From NCBI RefSeq assembly GCF_015207245.1, contig NZ_JADEXF010000010.1, positions 1-13,742 of the forward strand: a DNA stretch of 13,742 nt, given 5' to 3'. This stretch comes from Nostoc cf. edaphicum LEGE 07299. GTDB taxonomy: Bacteria; Cyanobacteriota; Cyanobacteriia; Cyanobacteriales; Nostocaceae. The position numbers and the translations under genes were made by a program. Shown here in pieces: positions 6,623 to 12,817 of this stretch. The notes beneath the pieces are model-generated. The model saw only the letters and a list, made by a program, of their open reading frames with translations, did no database searches and was not told where the DNA came from. The first letter of the stretch is position 1, and every line of letters starts with the position of its first letter.

Positions 6623-6877
6623 ATGAAATCAACGGTTAGCATCTTTACAGAAATTCCTGAAACACTCCACGAATCCTTAAAAAACTACTTAGAAACCCAT
6701 CCCGATTGGGATGAAAACAGAGTATTGACGGCGGCACTATCATTGTTTTTACTCCAAAATGGAGATAGCGATCGCCGTGCTGCTCGAGTCTATCTGGAAA
6801 CTTTGTTCCATCACTCCACAGTAGAAATGCCCTGTACCGACTCACCAGCAACAGCTAATTTACTAGACACCCCATAG
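6623..6877 (+). CDS. Small DUF2811-family cyanobacterial protein
   Basis: The 84-residue product begins MKSTVSIFTEIPETLHESL and continues NYLETHPDWDENRVLTAALSL in separate blocks; I recognise this as the cyanobacteria-specific DUF2811 family, whose function is unknown. No signal peptide or membrane segment is present; the core (about 5-50) looks like a compact alpha/beta or ribbon-helix-like fold, followed by a poorly conserved tail. The ATG has an excellent AGGAGG site eight bases upstream, which is rare for this window and suggests high translation. That site can be masked by a small hairpin, and a second leader hairpin is at 6554-6575. The gene stands alone and is followed by a hairpin terminator. 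Confidence 0.88.
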   Translation: MKSTVSIFTEIPETLHESLKNYLETHPDWDENRVLTAALSLFLLQNGDSDRRAARVYLETLFHHSTVEMPCTDSPATANLLDTP

Positions 6878-6901
6878 CTACTGGTTACAAAGGGCATTAT
6901 T

Positions 6902-6951
6902 CCCCTATTTATTAATGGGCACGCCATACCGTGCCCCATTAACGGGGTTTT
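6902..6951 (+). terminator. Terminator region after the DUF2811 gene, with alternative folds
   Basis: TTAATGGGCACG (6912-6923) pairs with CGTGCCCCATTAA (6930-6942) with one bulged C and a CCATAC loop. The GGGG at 6944-6947, followed by TTTT (6948-6951), can pair either with CCCC at 6934-6937, which breaks the first stem, or with CCCC at 6902-6905, which encloses it. Either way a GC-rich stem ends in T4. It starts 25 bases after the stop codon. Confidence 0.65.
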
Positions 6952-7026
6952 AAGCTAATAGCGATCGGCAATATTACAATAAAAAAGATCGGTAGATTCC
7001 GATCGATAAAAAAGTTCTAATAGTTT

Positions 7027-7140
7027 CTCTTATTGCCAAAAGTATTTGGTAATAGAGCGGAATTTACCTTTGTTCTCAGTCTCCAACCGAGAATACCTAT
7101 GTTGAGGCTGCCGCTTCCCTGACTTACGGCAGCAGCTCAA
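7027..7140. ncRNA. Candidate structured RNA (two strong hairpins)
   Basis: Hairpin A: CTCTTATTGCCAAA (7027-7040) pairs with TTTGGTAATAGAG (7045-7057), 13 pairs with one bulged T and an AGTA loop. Hairpin B: TTGAG-GCTGCCG (7102-7113) pairs with CGGCAGC-AG-CTCAA (7127-7140), 12 pairs with a two-base bulge and a 13-base loop. A minor TTCTC/GAGAA stem (7073-7077/7089-7093) sits between. No coding frame, no recognised Rfam-type family, and no clear promoter or terminator fixes the strand. It may be a small RNA or only 3'-UTR structure. Confidence 0.3.
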
Positions 7141-7457
7141 TAAGCAGTATTTCCAGACAGAGGCTAGAAACGGGCTTTTAAGGGGACTTTAGCTTAAGTT
7201 GACTACCAATGCACAACTATGTACCCTATGAACTCCAATCTCAGCACCGTTATATCTACCAAAACGGTTACATACCAATAAATATTTTCCAGTGGACTCT
7301 CTTTACTGTCCACTATCTTAAATAGATAGATAAATAAATATCTCAAATCACTGTTTGGCGTGTATTTGAGGAATATCTACTTATTTTGATTATCTAAATT
7401 TGTCTGTTAGTAAAACTAAGAAAATTCACCAACCACTACCCCAAGAGTCAACAGTCA

Positions 7458-7473
7458 AGAGTTAAAAAACTCT
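7458..7473. terminator. Small hairpin after the response regulator gene
   Basis: AGAGTT (7458-7463) and AACTCT (7468-7473) pair perfectly around AAAA, 11 bases beyond the minus-strand stop of the response regulator gene. On that strand the loop is TTTT and no T-run follows, so termination is only possible, not convincing. Confidence 0.3.
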
Positions 7474-7484
7474 AGACTATAAAC

Positions 7485-8210
7485 TCAGGACTTGCCTTCC
7501 AACTGCTGGGGGTGAGCAGCAGATTCAAACTTATAGCCTACGCCACGTACAGTTTGAATTAATGCTGGCTGACTAGCATCAATTTCAATCTTCTTGCGAA
7601 TTTGGCCGATATGAACATCTACAACCCGCTGGTCGCCGACATATTCATAATCCCACACCTCTTGGATTAGCTCTGCCCGCCGCCAAACTCGGCCTGGATG
7701 ACTAGCTAAAAAATGTAACAAGTCAAATTCCAGAGCAGTTAAAGGTACTGGTTGGTTATTAAGTGCTACCTCCCGTCGCACTGGGTCAATCATAAGTTTT
7801 TCAAATACCAAGCGTTTCTGCTCGGCAGTAGTTATCACTCGCTGACGCCTCAAAATAGCTCCGACTCTAACTTCTAGCTCTCCTAGTCCAAAAGGCTTGG
7901 TGAGATAGTCGTCAGCACCTTTTGCAAAGCCGCGAATTTTATCAGCTTCGTCAGCACGGCTAGTCAACATCAAAACAAAAACACCATTACGACTTTGCAT
8001 CTCTTGGCAGAGGTTAAACCCTGTGACATCTGGTAAATTCACATCTAGAATCACCAAATCGGGGTTAAATTGCTCAAATAGATTTAAGGCTGTCTTTCCG
8101 TCTTCGGCAGCCTCCACCTGATAGTTCTGTTTAATCAAAAAGCGTTGGATTAAATTCCGAACCGCAGGGTCGTCGTCAACTACAAGAATCTTGGCAGGAG
8201 CCATGACCAT
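7485..8210 (-). CDS. OmpR/PhoB-family response regulator, orphan
   Basis: A two-component DNA-binding regulator. The receiver domain (first ~120 residues) shows KILVVDDDPAV with the acidic pocket, phospho-acceptor Asp in VILDVNLPD, Thr in MLTSRAD and Lys in YLTKPFG. The C-terminal winged helix reads LTALEFDLLHFLASHPGRVW, then GDQRVVDVHIGQIRKKI (recognition helix) and TVRGVGYKF. About 241 residues is normal. Start is uncertain: TTG 8222, ATG 8210 and ATG 8204 are in frame without a Shine-Dalgarno; I use 8210, but 8204 (MAPAKILVV) is equally good. It does not match RpaA or RpaB N-termini as I know them. No histidine kinase is adjacent, so partner and regulon are unknown. It is divergent from the CPP1-like gene. 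Confidence 0.93.
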   Translation of the reverse strand: MVMAPAKILVVDDDPAVRNLIQRFLIKQNYQVEAAEDGKTALNLFEQFNPDLVILDVNLPDVTGFNLCQEMQSRNGVFVLMLTSRADEADKIRGFAKGADDYLTKPFGLGELEVRVGAILRRQRVITTAEQKRLVFEKLMIDPVRREVALNNQPVPLTALEFDLLHFLASHPGRVWRRAELIQEVWDYEYVGDQRVVDVHIGQIRKKIEIDASQPALIQTVRGVGYKFESAAHPQQLEGKS

Positions 8211-8853
8211 TACTTTGCACAAAAATTCGTAAGATTAACAAGAGAGTTGCGTAAAAACGCAGTTGCCACTTTAGGACTAACTAAGAATCTACATGGCTAC
8301 GGTATAACAATCCCGATTATTCTAAAATAAATACTCTAATCAGGATTGTGGGCAATGAGAAGGCGAAACTTCTGTTAGCCAACAGTATATAAGCGCTCTG
8401 ACTTGAACTGCAACCGTTCTTGATAGCAAGACACCTTCTCGATCCCAGTTAGGTGGTAACTTAAAACGTTTCAATTTTAAATCGATATGTGGATATATAC
8501 CACAAGCGATTATTCAGTATAATTAAAAAAAACTATTTTAGGGCACAGTAAGTTGCCAAGTTTGAAACATTAAAGTTGATTTTTTCATAAAAACCATGAC
8601 TTTTAGGTACTCTCCGTTCAAATTCTAGATTAGAGCCAGAATTAGACAACGACATGAGGGTATACACGGAGTTATAGCAATATGTTAAAGTGACTATAGT
8701 TGAAATTACAAAGTCGATCAAACTAACCCGTGCTACTATCCTGGTAGGGCATATAAATAGGTCGAGACTTTAGTTTCGATCGACATAAAACCTAAAACTG
8801 TTTTTTATTCGATAAAAGACTGCCGCTGATTGAGGCTGAAGTAACAAACTCCC
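8211..8853. other. Gene-free divergent region between response regulator and CPP1-like genes
   Basis: About 640 bases hold no supported gene; a 62-codon minus-strand frame at 8533-8721 lacks a ribosome site and any recognisable motif. Structures seen are hairpin TGCGT-AAAA-ACGCA (8248-8261), a 13-base inverted repeat (8307-8349), TGTGG/CCACA around 7 bases near 8488, and a hairpin at 8760-8781 in the probable leader of the CPP1-like gene (GG-TCGAGAC with GTTTCGA-TC, two G-T pairs). TATAAA at 8752-8757 is a -10 candidate without a matching -35. Confidence 0.5.
8307..8349. repeat. 13-base inverted repeat upstream of the response regulator gene
   Basis: ACAATCCCGATTA (8307-8319) and TAATCAGGATTGT (8337-8349) pair at 12 of 13 positions with a 17-base AT-rich loop. 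It lies about 100-140 bases upstream of the response regulator start, so it is either a binding site or a leader hairpin. Function is unknown. Confidence 0.45.
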
Positions 8854-9480
8854 ATGAGCGATCAAAATCCCTACGAAAAACTTGGGGTATCAGAAGAGGC
8901 TAGCTTCGATGAAATTCAGGATGCTCGTAATCGCCTATTCGAGCAACATAATGGCGATGCCAAGCATTTAGAAGTGATTGAGGCGGCTTACGATGCGATT
9001 TTAATGGATCGCTTACGGATGCGCCAGGAAGGAAAAATCAAAGTCCCTGAGCGGATACGGTTTCCAGAGTTGCGAGTGCAATCGCCTCCTAAAGAAAGTC
9101 CAACCCCTCGTGAGCAGTCACCTGCATGGCTGCAACGGATGCTGGATCAGCCAGCACCTGCGGATATACTCTTACCAGGAGCTTGGTTTCTCGGTTTGAG
9201 TTCTATTAGCCTGTTCTATCCAGAGGGAGGCGATCAGGTTTTGCAGTTAGCATTGGTGGTTGGCGTAGGCACTAGTATTTACTTTCTTAATCGCAAGGAA
9301 AGCAAATTTGGCCGAGCAGTTTTGTTCACCCTGGTCAGTTTAATAATTGGCCTAATCGTTGGGGGACTAGTTGCTAGCTGGCTCTTACCACAAATATCAT
9401 TTCTCAGTCTGGAAACGAATCAGTTCTCTACTGTAGTGACGTTTATATTGTTGTGGTTAGTTAGTAGTTTTCTACGTTAA
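8854..9480 (+). CDS. CPP1-like (DUF3353) membrane protein with degenerate J domain
   Basis: The 208-residue protein starts with a J-like domain (about 5-55: NPYEKLGVSEEASFDEIQDA, then HLEVIEAAYDAIL) in which the Hsp70-contact HPD is replaced by HNGD (32-35). A Pro-rich linker (about 72-100) leads to hydrophobic segments at about 104-121, 128-145, 153-178 and 190-207. This layout matches the CPP1-like family; the plant member (chaperone-like protein of POR1) stabilises protochlorophyllide oxidoreductase at the thylakoid or envelope membrane. A holdase-type role in chlorophyll synthesis is therefore inferred, and DnaK stimulation is unlikely. ATG 8854 is the only sensible start; its Shine-Dalgarno is weak. 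The gene is monocistronic and ends in a strong bidirectional terminator. Confidence 0.88.
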   Translation: MSDQNPYEKLGVSEEASFDEIQDARNRLFEQHNGDAKHLEVIEAAYDAILMDRLRMRQEGKIKVPERIRFPELRVQSPPKESPTPREQSPAWLQRMLDQPAPADILLPGAWFLGLSSISLFYPEGGDQVLQLALVVGVGTSIYFLNRKESKFGRAVLFTLVSLIIGLIVGGLVASWLLPQISFLSLETNQFSTVVTFILLWLVSSFLR

Positions 9481-9548
9481 ACTACTGCCTTAAGCAGGTT
9501 TCGATAAAGAAGACATGGTTTATGTGTGTTCTTCTAAAATAAAAAGTC

Positions 9549-9581
9549 AGGAGTCAGAATACCTATTCTGACTCCTATTTT
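9549..9581. terminator. Bidirectional terminator between CPP1-like and HAD genes
   Basis: AGGAGTCAGAATA (9549-9561) and TATTCTGACTCCT (9564-9576) are perfect complements over 13 bases, in practice a 12-bp stem with an ACCT loop. ATTTT follows on the plus strand, and on the minus strand the preceding A-run (9541-9545, read as TTTTT) serves the HAD gene that converges from the right. Confidence 0.8.
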
Positions 9582-9615
9582 AATTTGCAACCTTAATTGC
9601 TTCTACAGAGCCTTT

Positions 9616-10308
9616 TTAGACAAGATATTTAGCTTTTAGAACTAAATCTACAGCAGCGCTAAAATCCTGAACAATTAAGTCGGGGTGGTAAAGTTCTAGT
9701 TGGGTGCGATCGCGAATCCCGGATTCTACAGCCATTACCTTAATACCATAATTTTTCGCAGCGGTGATGTCGGCTTCCGTATCTCCCACCATCCAGGTAT
9801 CAGCAGACGGGGGCAGTTCTTTTAATGCCCTAGCCATTAACAAGGGTTTATCTTCAATATCACGAGTCTTCACGTAGTCCTTACTCAAGCAATAACAACG
9901 ATTTTCCGGGAAAAATCTCCCTAAATCGTGTTTTTTGAAAGCATAATCTAGTTCTCGAACTCGGCGCATGGTCATAACTGCTAAATCAATTCCAGCTTGT
10001 TGAATTTTTAACAGTGCATCCACAGCACCAGGTGCGAGAGTGTCATAGTTAAAATAAGGTTCTGTATGCACCGTTTGCCGTCTTAGTTGGGCGAATTCTT
10101 GAGCTTGGGCTTCGTCTAACCCGGAATTTAAGGCGATTTGTTTTTCGGGAACACGCGATCGCTTTAACTGCCAAAATTCCGCTTTCGGAAGTTCTTGCAC
10201 TACTTGATCTGGGCGACGGGTTTTATCTAAGCAGAATTGATAAACACGGTAGTACCGTTCGGAAACATCAATAATTGGGCCGTCGAAGTCAGTAATCAGT
10301 CTTAGCAT
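9616..10308 (-). CDS. HAD-family hydrolase (phosphatase-like)
   Basis: A soluble haloacid dehalogenase superfamily protein of 230 residues. Motif I is DFDGP (7-11) with nucleophile Asp7 and acid/base Asp9; motif II is MTMRR with Thr113; motif III Lys is probably Lys154 in IEDKPLLM; motif IV is VGDTEAD (174-180) with Asp176 and Asp180. A helical cap (about 15-88) sits between motifs I and II, as in phosphoglycolate-phosphatase-like type I HADs, though the usual GT after DxD is GP here. Substrate cannot be told from sequence. The ATG has no Shine-Dalgarno. It lies 67 bp after the GNAT gene on the same strand, so it may be the last gene of the hppD transcript. Confidence 0.86.
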   Translation of the reverse strand: MLRLITDFDGPIIDVSERYYRVYQFCLDKTRRPDQVVQELPKAEFWQLKRSRVPEKQIALNSGLDEAQAQEFAQLRRQTVHTEPYFNYDTLAPGAVDALLKIQQAGIDLAVMTMRRVRELDYAFKKHDLGRFFPENRCYCLSKDYVKTRDIEDKPLLMARALKELPPSADTWMVGDTEADITAAKNYGIKVMAVESGIRDRTQLELYHPDLIVQDFSAAVDLVLKAKYLV

Positions 10309-10375
10309 CGGCGGTAAAAGTTAATTTTTATTAAGTTTATCTCAGATGTATGGCTATTTTTTGAGGGTATTAAGT

Positions 10376-10816
10376 CTAGCTAAAGGTTTTTTGTAAACTC
10401 TTTTTAAGAAAGTATCGACGATGACCTGGAGGAAAATCTTCTAACTCTCCAAAAACTTCATATCCCAAGTGCTGATAAAATTCAGGAGCTTGGAAGCTGT
10501 AAGTAAAAACATATACGTTTAAACAGCCATGACTAACAGCTTCTTGTTCTGCTGCCAAAAGTAGTGCTTTTCCATATCCATCACCTCTTAACTCCTCTGC
10601 AATCCAGAGAGTAGCAATATGGAACCATCCCAAGCCAATAAAACCTTCCAAGCCACCCACTACATTTTCTTCTGAATCACGAAGCAATAGAAACAGTGGC
10701 TTATATTGGTAATCTCCAATCTTACTTACATTAAATTCCTGAAGTTGCTTGTCTACAAAATCAACTTGTTTGGAGTCTGGCTGAATTTCAATTGAGATTT
10801 TGTACTCAGGCATCAT
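10376..10816 (-). CDS. GNAT-family N-acetyltransferase
   Basis: The 146 residues show the GNAT core: beta4 ending in ATLWIAEELRGDGYGKALL (68-86), where Arg77-Gly-Asp-Gly80-Tyr-Gly82 forms the acetyl-CoA pyrophosphate loop (Q/RxxGxG/A), then VYVFTYSFQAPEFYQHLGYE (101-120), the typical beta5 and FYxxxGF/Y end. The substrate is unknown; a small-molecule amine or a protein N-terminus are the usual options. Its ATG overlaps the hppD stop by four bases (ATGA, 10813-10816), so translation is probably coupled to hppD and no separate ribosome site is needed. A second ATG follows directly as codon 2. Confidence 0.88.
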   Translation of the reverse strand: MMPEYKISIEIQPDSKQVDFVDKQLQEFNVSKIGDYQYKPLFLLLRDSEENVVGGLEGFIGLGWFHIATLWIAEELRGDGYGKALLLAAEQEAVSHGCLNVYVFTYSFQAPEFYQHLGYEVFGELEDFPPGHRRYFLKKSLQKTFS

Positions 10817-11910
10817 TGCAAAGTACCGCGTTTGATTTGTTCGCTTTCAATGGCTTCAAATAAAGCACGAAAGTTACCTTCGCCAAAACCTTGAGCTTGG
10901 AAACGGCGTTCAATAAACTCAAAGAAAAATGTCGGCTGTTCAAATATTGGCTGGGTAAAAATTTGTAGTAATAAAGGCGCGGTATTTCCCTCCTCTAAAG
11001 GAGTACATTCTTGCCAGTCCACTAGAATTTCCTGTTGAGCGATCGCTTCTAGTTCTAGAGGTGATAGCGTAATTCCTGGTCGCTGTTTTAGTTGCGAGTA
11101 GTAGGTTTGCGGAACCGAGAGTAAGGATAAACCACTGGCACGAAATTTAGCGATCGCACTCACAAGATTAGTCGTCCGCAAGGCAATATGTTGAATTCCT
11201 GGCCCCCGATTGACATCTAGAAATTCCTGAATTTGAGAATTCTTGGAAGCCGGTTCATTAATTGGCAATTGGACGCTACCGTTATGTGAAACCATCACCT
11301 GGCTGTGTAAAGCAGAGCGATTGGTTTTAATTTTAAATGCCTGCTGGGGTTGAAAATTTAGAATTTTTTCGTACCAAGCCACAGCACGATCCAATTCACC
11401 AACTGCCACATTTAACACTATGTGATCTATGGCGGTAAAAGTGTTGTCATTAGTTATTTGTCCTTTGTCATTAGTCATTTGTCCTTTGTCAAAAACCAAT
11501 GACAAATGACCACTGACTAATGACCTTTCTATCAAAGTATGAGTCAGTCCACCCCAGGCGGCAATTTTGCCACATTTGATCAACGCCGTACCTACCTGAC
11601 GTTCCTGGATGGGTTGTAAGATTGTTGCACCGTGTTTTTGAGCTAGTGCGATCGCGCCTTCGACATCTTCGACAGCAAAAGCGACATCTGCCACACCAGG
11701 TGGATATTGACGCAGAAATTCAGCTACTGGACTTGTAGGCAACAGGGGTGAAGATAGAAAAAAGCAGACACTACCATTTTTCACCACTTCTGTACAAGTG
11801 TGAAATGAACTGATGCGATCGGTTGCTGCTTGAAAACCAAGATGGCGTACAAACCAATCTCGCCACACTTTGGCATCTTCTACATAGAAATGAACGTGAT
11901 CAATTTTCAT
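10813..11910 (-). CDS. hppD: 4-hydroxyphenylpyruvate dioxygenase
   Basis: This non-haem Fe(II) enzyme turns 4-hydroxyphenylpyruvate into homogentisate, the head group precursor of tocopherol in cyanobacteria. The 365 residues comprise two vicinal-oxygen-chelate halves. Iron ligands are His163 (IDHIVLNV), His241 (GIQHIALRT) and Glu331 (FFFEFIERR). QLPINEP (214-220) and RGPGIQH (235-241) are family blocks. The C-terminal helix region (GFGEGNFRALFEAIE) is intact. Residues about 130-156 between the two halves are encoded by heptanucleotide repeats (GQMTNDKGQITND) and are not expected in the family; the frame stays open. ATG 11910 lacks a Shine-Dalgarno. The stop overlaps the GNAT start by four bases. 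Confidence 0.95.
   Translation of the reverse strand: MKIDHVHFYVEDAKVWRDWFVRHLGFQAATDRISSFHTCTEVVKNGSVCFFLSSPLLPTSPVAEFLRQYPPGVADVAFAVEDVEGAIALAQKHGATILQPIQERQVGTALIKCGKIAAWGGLTHTLIERSLVSGHLSLVFDKGQMTNDKGQITNDNTFTAIDHIVLNVAVGELDRAVAWYEKILNFQPQQAFKIKTNRSALHSQVMVSHNGSVQLPINEPASKNSQIQEFLDVNRGPGIQHIALRTTNLVSAIAKFRASGLSLLSVPQTYYSQLKQRPGITLSPLELEAIAQQEILVDWQECTPLEEGNTAPLLLQIFTQPIFEQPTFFFEFIERRFQAQGFGEGNFRALFEAIESEQIKRGTLQ
11444..11525. repeat. Heptanucleotide repeat block inside hppD
   Basis: On the plus strand seven successive 7-mers run from 11444 to 11492: TTGTCAT, TAGTTAT, TTGTCCT, TTGTCAT, TAGTCAT, TTGTCCT, TTGTCAA, which also read as a 21-bp unit repeated twice. After a 7-base spacer, TGACAAA, TGACCAC, TGACTAA and TGACC (11500-11525) are inverted relatives, so the block can form a hairpin. 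This matches the short tandemly repeated repetitive (STRR) type of heterocystous cyanobacteria, normally intergenic. Confidence 0.85.
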
Positions 11911-12016
11911 AGATATTGAAAATCAAGCATAACAGTTTATATATCTGTAAATTTTGCCTTTTTTGCTAGATTTTCACTTCTTTCCTAAGCAAGAATTATG
12001 TAAGCGTACTCCCACT

Positions 12017-12721
12017 CTAAAAGAATAAATGACTATCAGGTTGAATGTTAATTTCCATTGGTACAGCTTGAGGTTCGGCAGAAAGGGCAAAGAAAATCGC
12101 ATTGGCAGCAGTTTCAGGACTGAGCATTTTTTTACGGTCTACTTTTAGGTTGACGTTATCCCAAAAAGGAGAATCTACCCCACCAAAGTAGAATAGCGTG
12201 AACTTGATACCAAAACGCTTGAGTTCCTCTGCCATGCACTTGCTAAAACCGACAACACCAAACTTAGAAGCCGAATAAGCCGCTGCCATCCCCATCGAAT
12301 GCTTGCCCAGAATTCCTACTACATTACAGATGTGACCAGACTTGCGCTTTTGCATCTCTTCAGCAGCCGCCTGAGTAGTGTAAAAGCTACCTTTTAAGTT
12401 GACATCTAACATTTTGTCTAAATCAGCGGGTTCTAGGCTGTTGTAGGGCTTGAGTATACCAGCACCAGCTGCATTCACTAAAATATCAATTTGACCAAAC
12501 TCAGCGATCGTCTTTTCTATCAAAGTATCTACCTGTTGGGGGTCAGTAATATCGGTGGGAACAGTGAAAACTTGTCCTGGGAAATCAGCAGCCAATGTGG
12601 TTAAACGAACTGTATCTCTCGCAGCCAGTACCAACTGGGCTTTGGTAGGTGCAAGTTTTTGTGTTAAAGCTGAACCAATACCACCAGTAGCACCGACAAT
12701 AACAACAACTTTATCCTGCAT
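12017..12721 (-). CDS. Short-chain dehydrogenase/reductase (SDR)
   Basis: A classical-size SDR of 234 residues with a Rossmann fold: dinucleotide loop VGATGGIGS (9-17), an acidic DIT block (57-59), NAAG (83-86), Asn108 in DVNLKGSF, and YSASK with Tyr149 and Lys153. The catalytic Ser expected 13 residues before Tyr is Gly136 in CNVVGILG, so the usual Ser-Tyr-Lys triad is incomplete. Arg35 (AARD) after beta2 favours NADP(H). The substrate is unknown. The start ATG has no Shine-Dalgarno but lies just after three TTTACAT-like repeats. It is followed by hppD after 106 bp and preceded by the NYN gene after 81 bp, all on the same strand. Confidence 0.9.
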   Translation of the reverse strand: MQDKVVVIVGATGGIGSALTQKLAPTKAQLVLAARDTVRLTTLAADFPGQVFTVPTDITDPQQVDTLIEKTIAEFGQIDILVNAAGAGILKPYNSLEPADLDKMLDVNLKGSFYTTQAAAEEMQKRKSGHICNVVGILGKHSMGMAAAYSASKFGVVGFSKCMAEELKRFGIKFTLFYFGGVDSPFWDNVNLKVDRKKMLSPETAANAIFFALSAEPQAVPMEINIQPDSHLFF

Positions 12722-12728
12722 CGTATTA

Positions 12729-12755
12729 TTTACATTTCTTTACATCTTTGTACAT
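12729..12755 (+). promoter_or_regulatory. HLR1-like triple repeat upstream of the SDR gene
   Basis: TTTACATT (12729-12736), TC, TTTACATC (12739-12746) fits the HLR1 pattern of two (G/T)TTACA(T/A)(T/A) boxes two bases apart, the known site of RpaB in cyanobacteria; only the last base deviates. A third relative, TGTACATA (12749-12756), keeps the 10-bp phase. The site is 8-34 bases before the SDR start codon, a position typical of repression. Confidence 0.45.
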
Positions 12756-12793
12756 AATACTGAATTATAGGCTCAGGTTGTACGTAGACATCT

Positions 12794-12817
12794 AAAAAGT
12801 ATCTATTCGGAGAATAG
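12794..12817 (-). terminator. Hairpin overlapping the NYN gene stop codon
   Basis: On the minus strand CTATTC (12817-12812) pairs with GAATAG (12808-12803) around TCC; the second arm contains the TAG stop. ATAC and five T residues (12798-12794) follow. The stem is short and AT-rich, so it is a weak intrinsic terminator. Confidence 0.4.

Larger units (their letters stand above)
6878..7484. other. Gene-poor stretch between DUF2811 and response regulator genes
   Basis: No open frame here looks real. After the terminator come a chain of dyads: GATCGG/CCGATC (6987-6992/6999-7004), the two strong hairpins of the RNA candidate (7027-7140), ACCGTT/AACGGT near 7236-7268, AGTGGAC/GTCCACT (7291-7297/7308-7314) and AGAGTT-AAAA-AACTCT (7458-7473). 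The last lies just after the response regulator stop on the minus strand and may help end that transcript. Confidence 0.5.

Noticed and set aside
7199..7227. Sigma70-like promoter TTGACT with TACCCT 17 bases later
   Set aside because: The -10 matches only the most conserved positions and no gene or clear RNA starts downstream; too weak to list as a feature.
8533..8721. 62-codon minus-strand frame
   Set aside because: No ribosome site and no family resemblance; AT-rich spacer that is open by chance.
11444..11525. CRISPR-like array
   Set aside because: The units are 7 bp without spacers and lie in a coding gene; this is a simple heptamer repeat.
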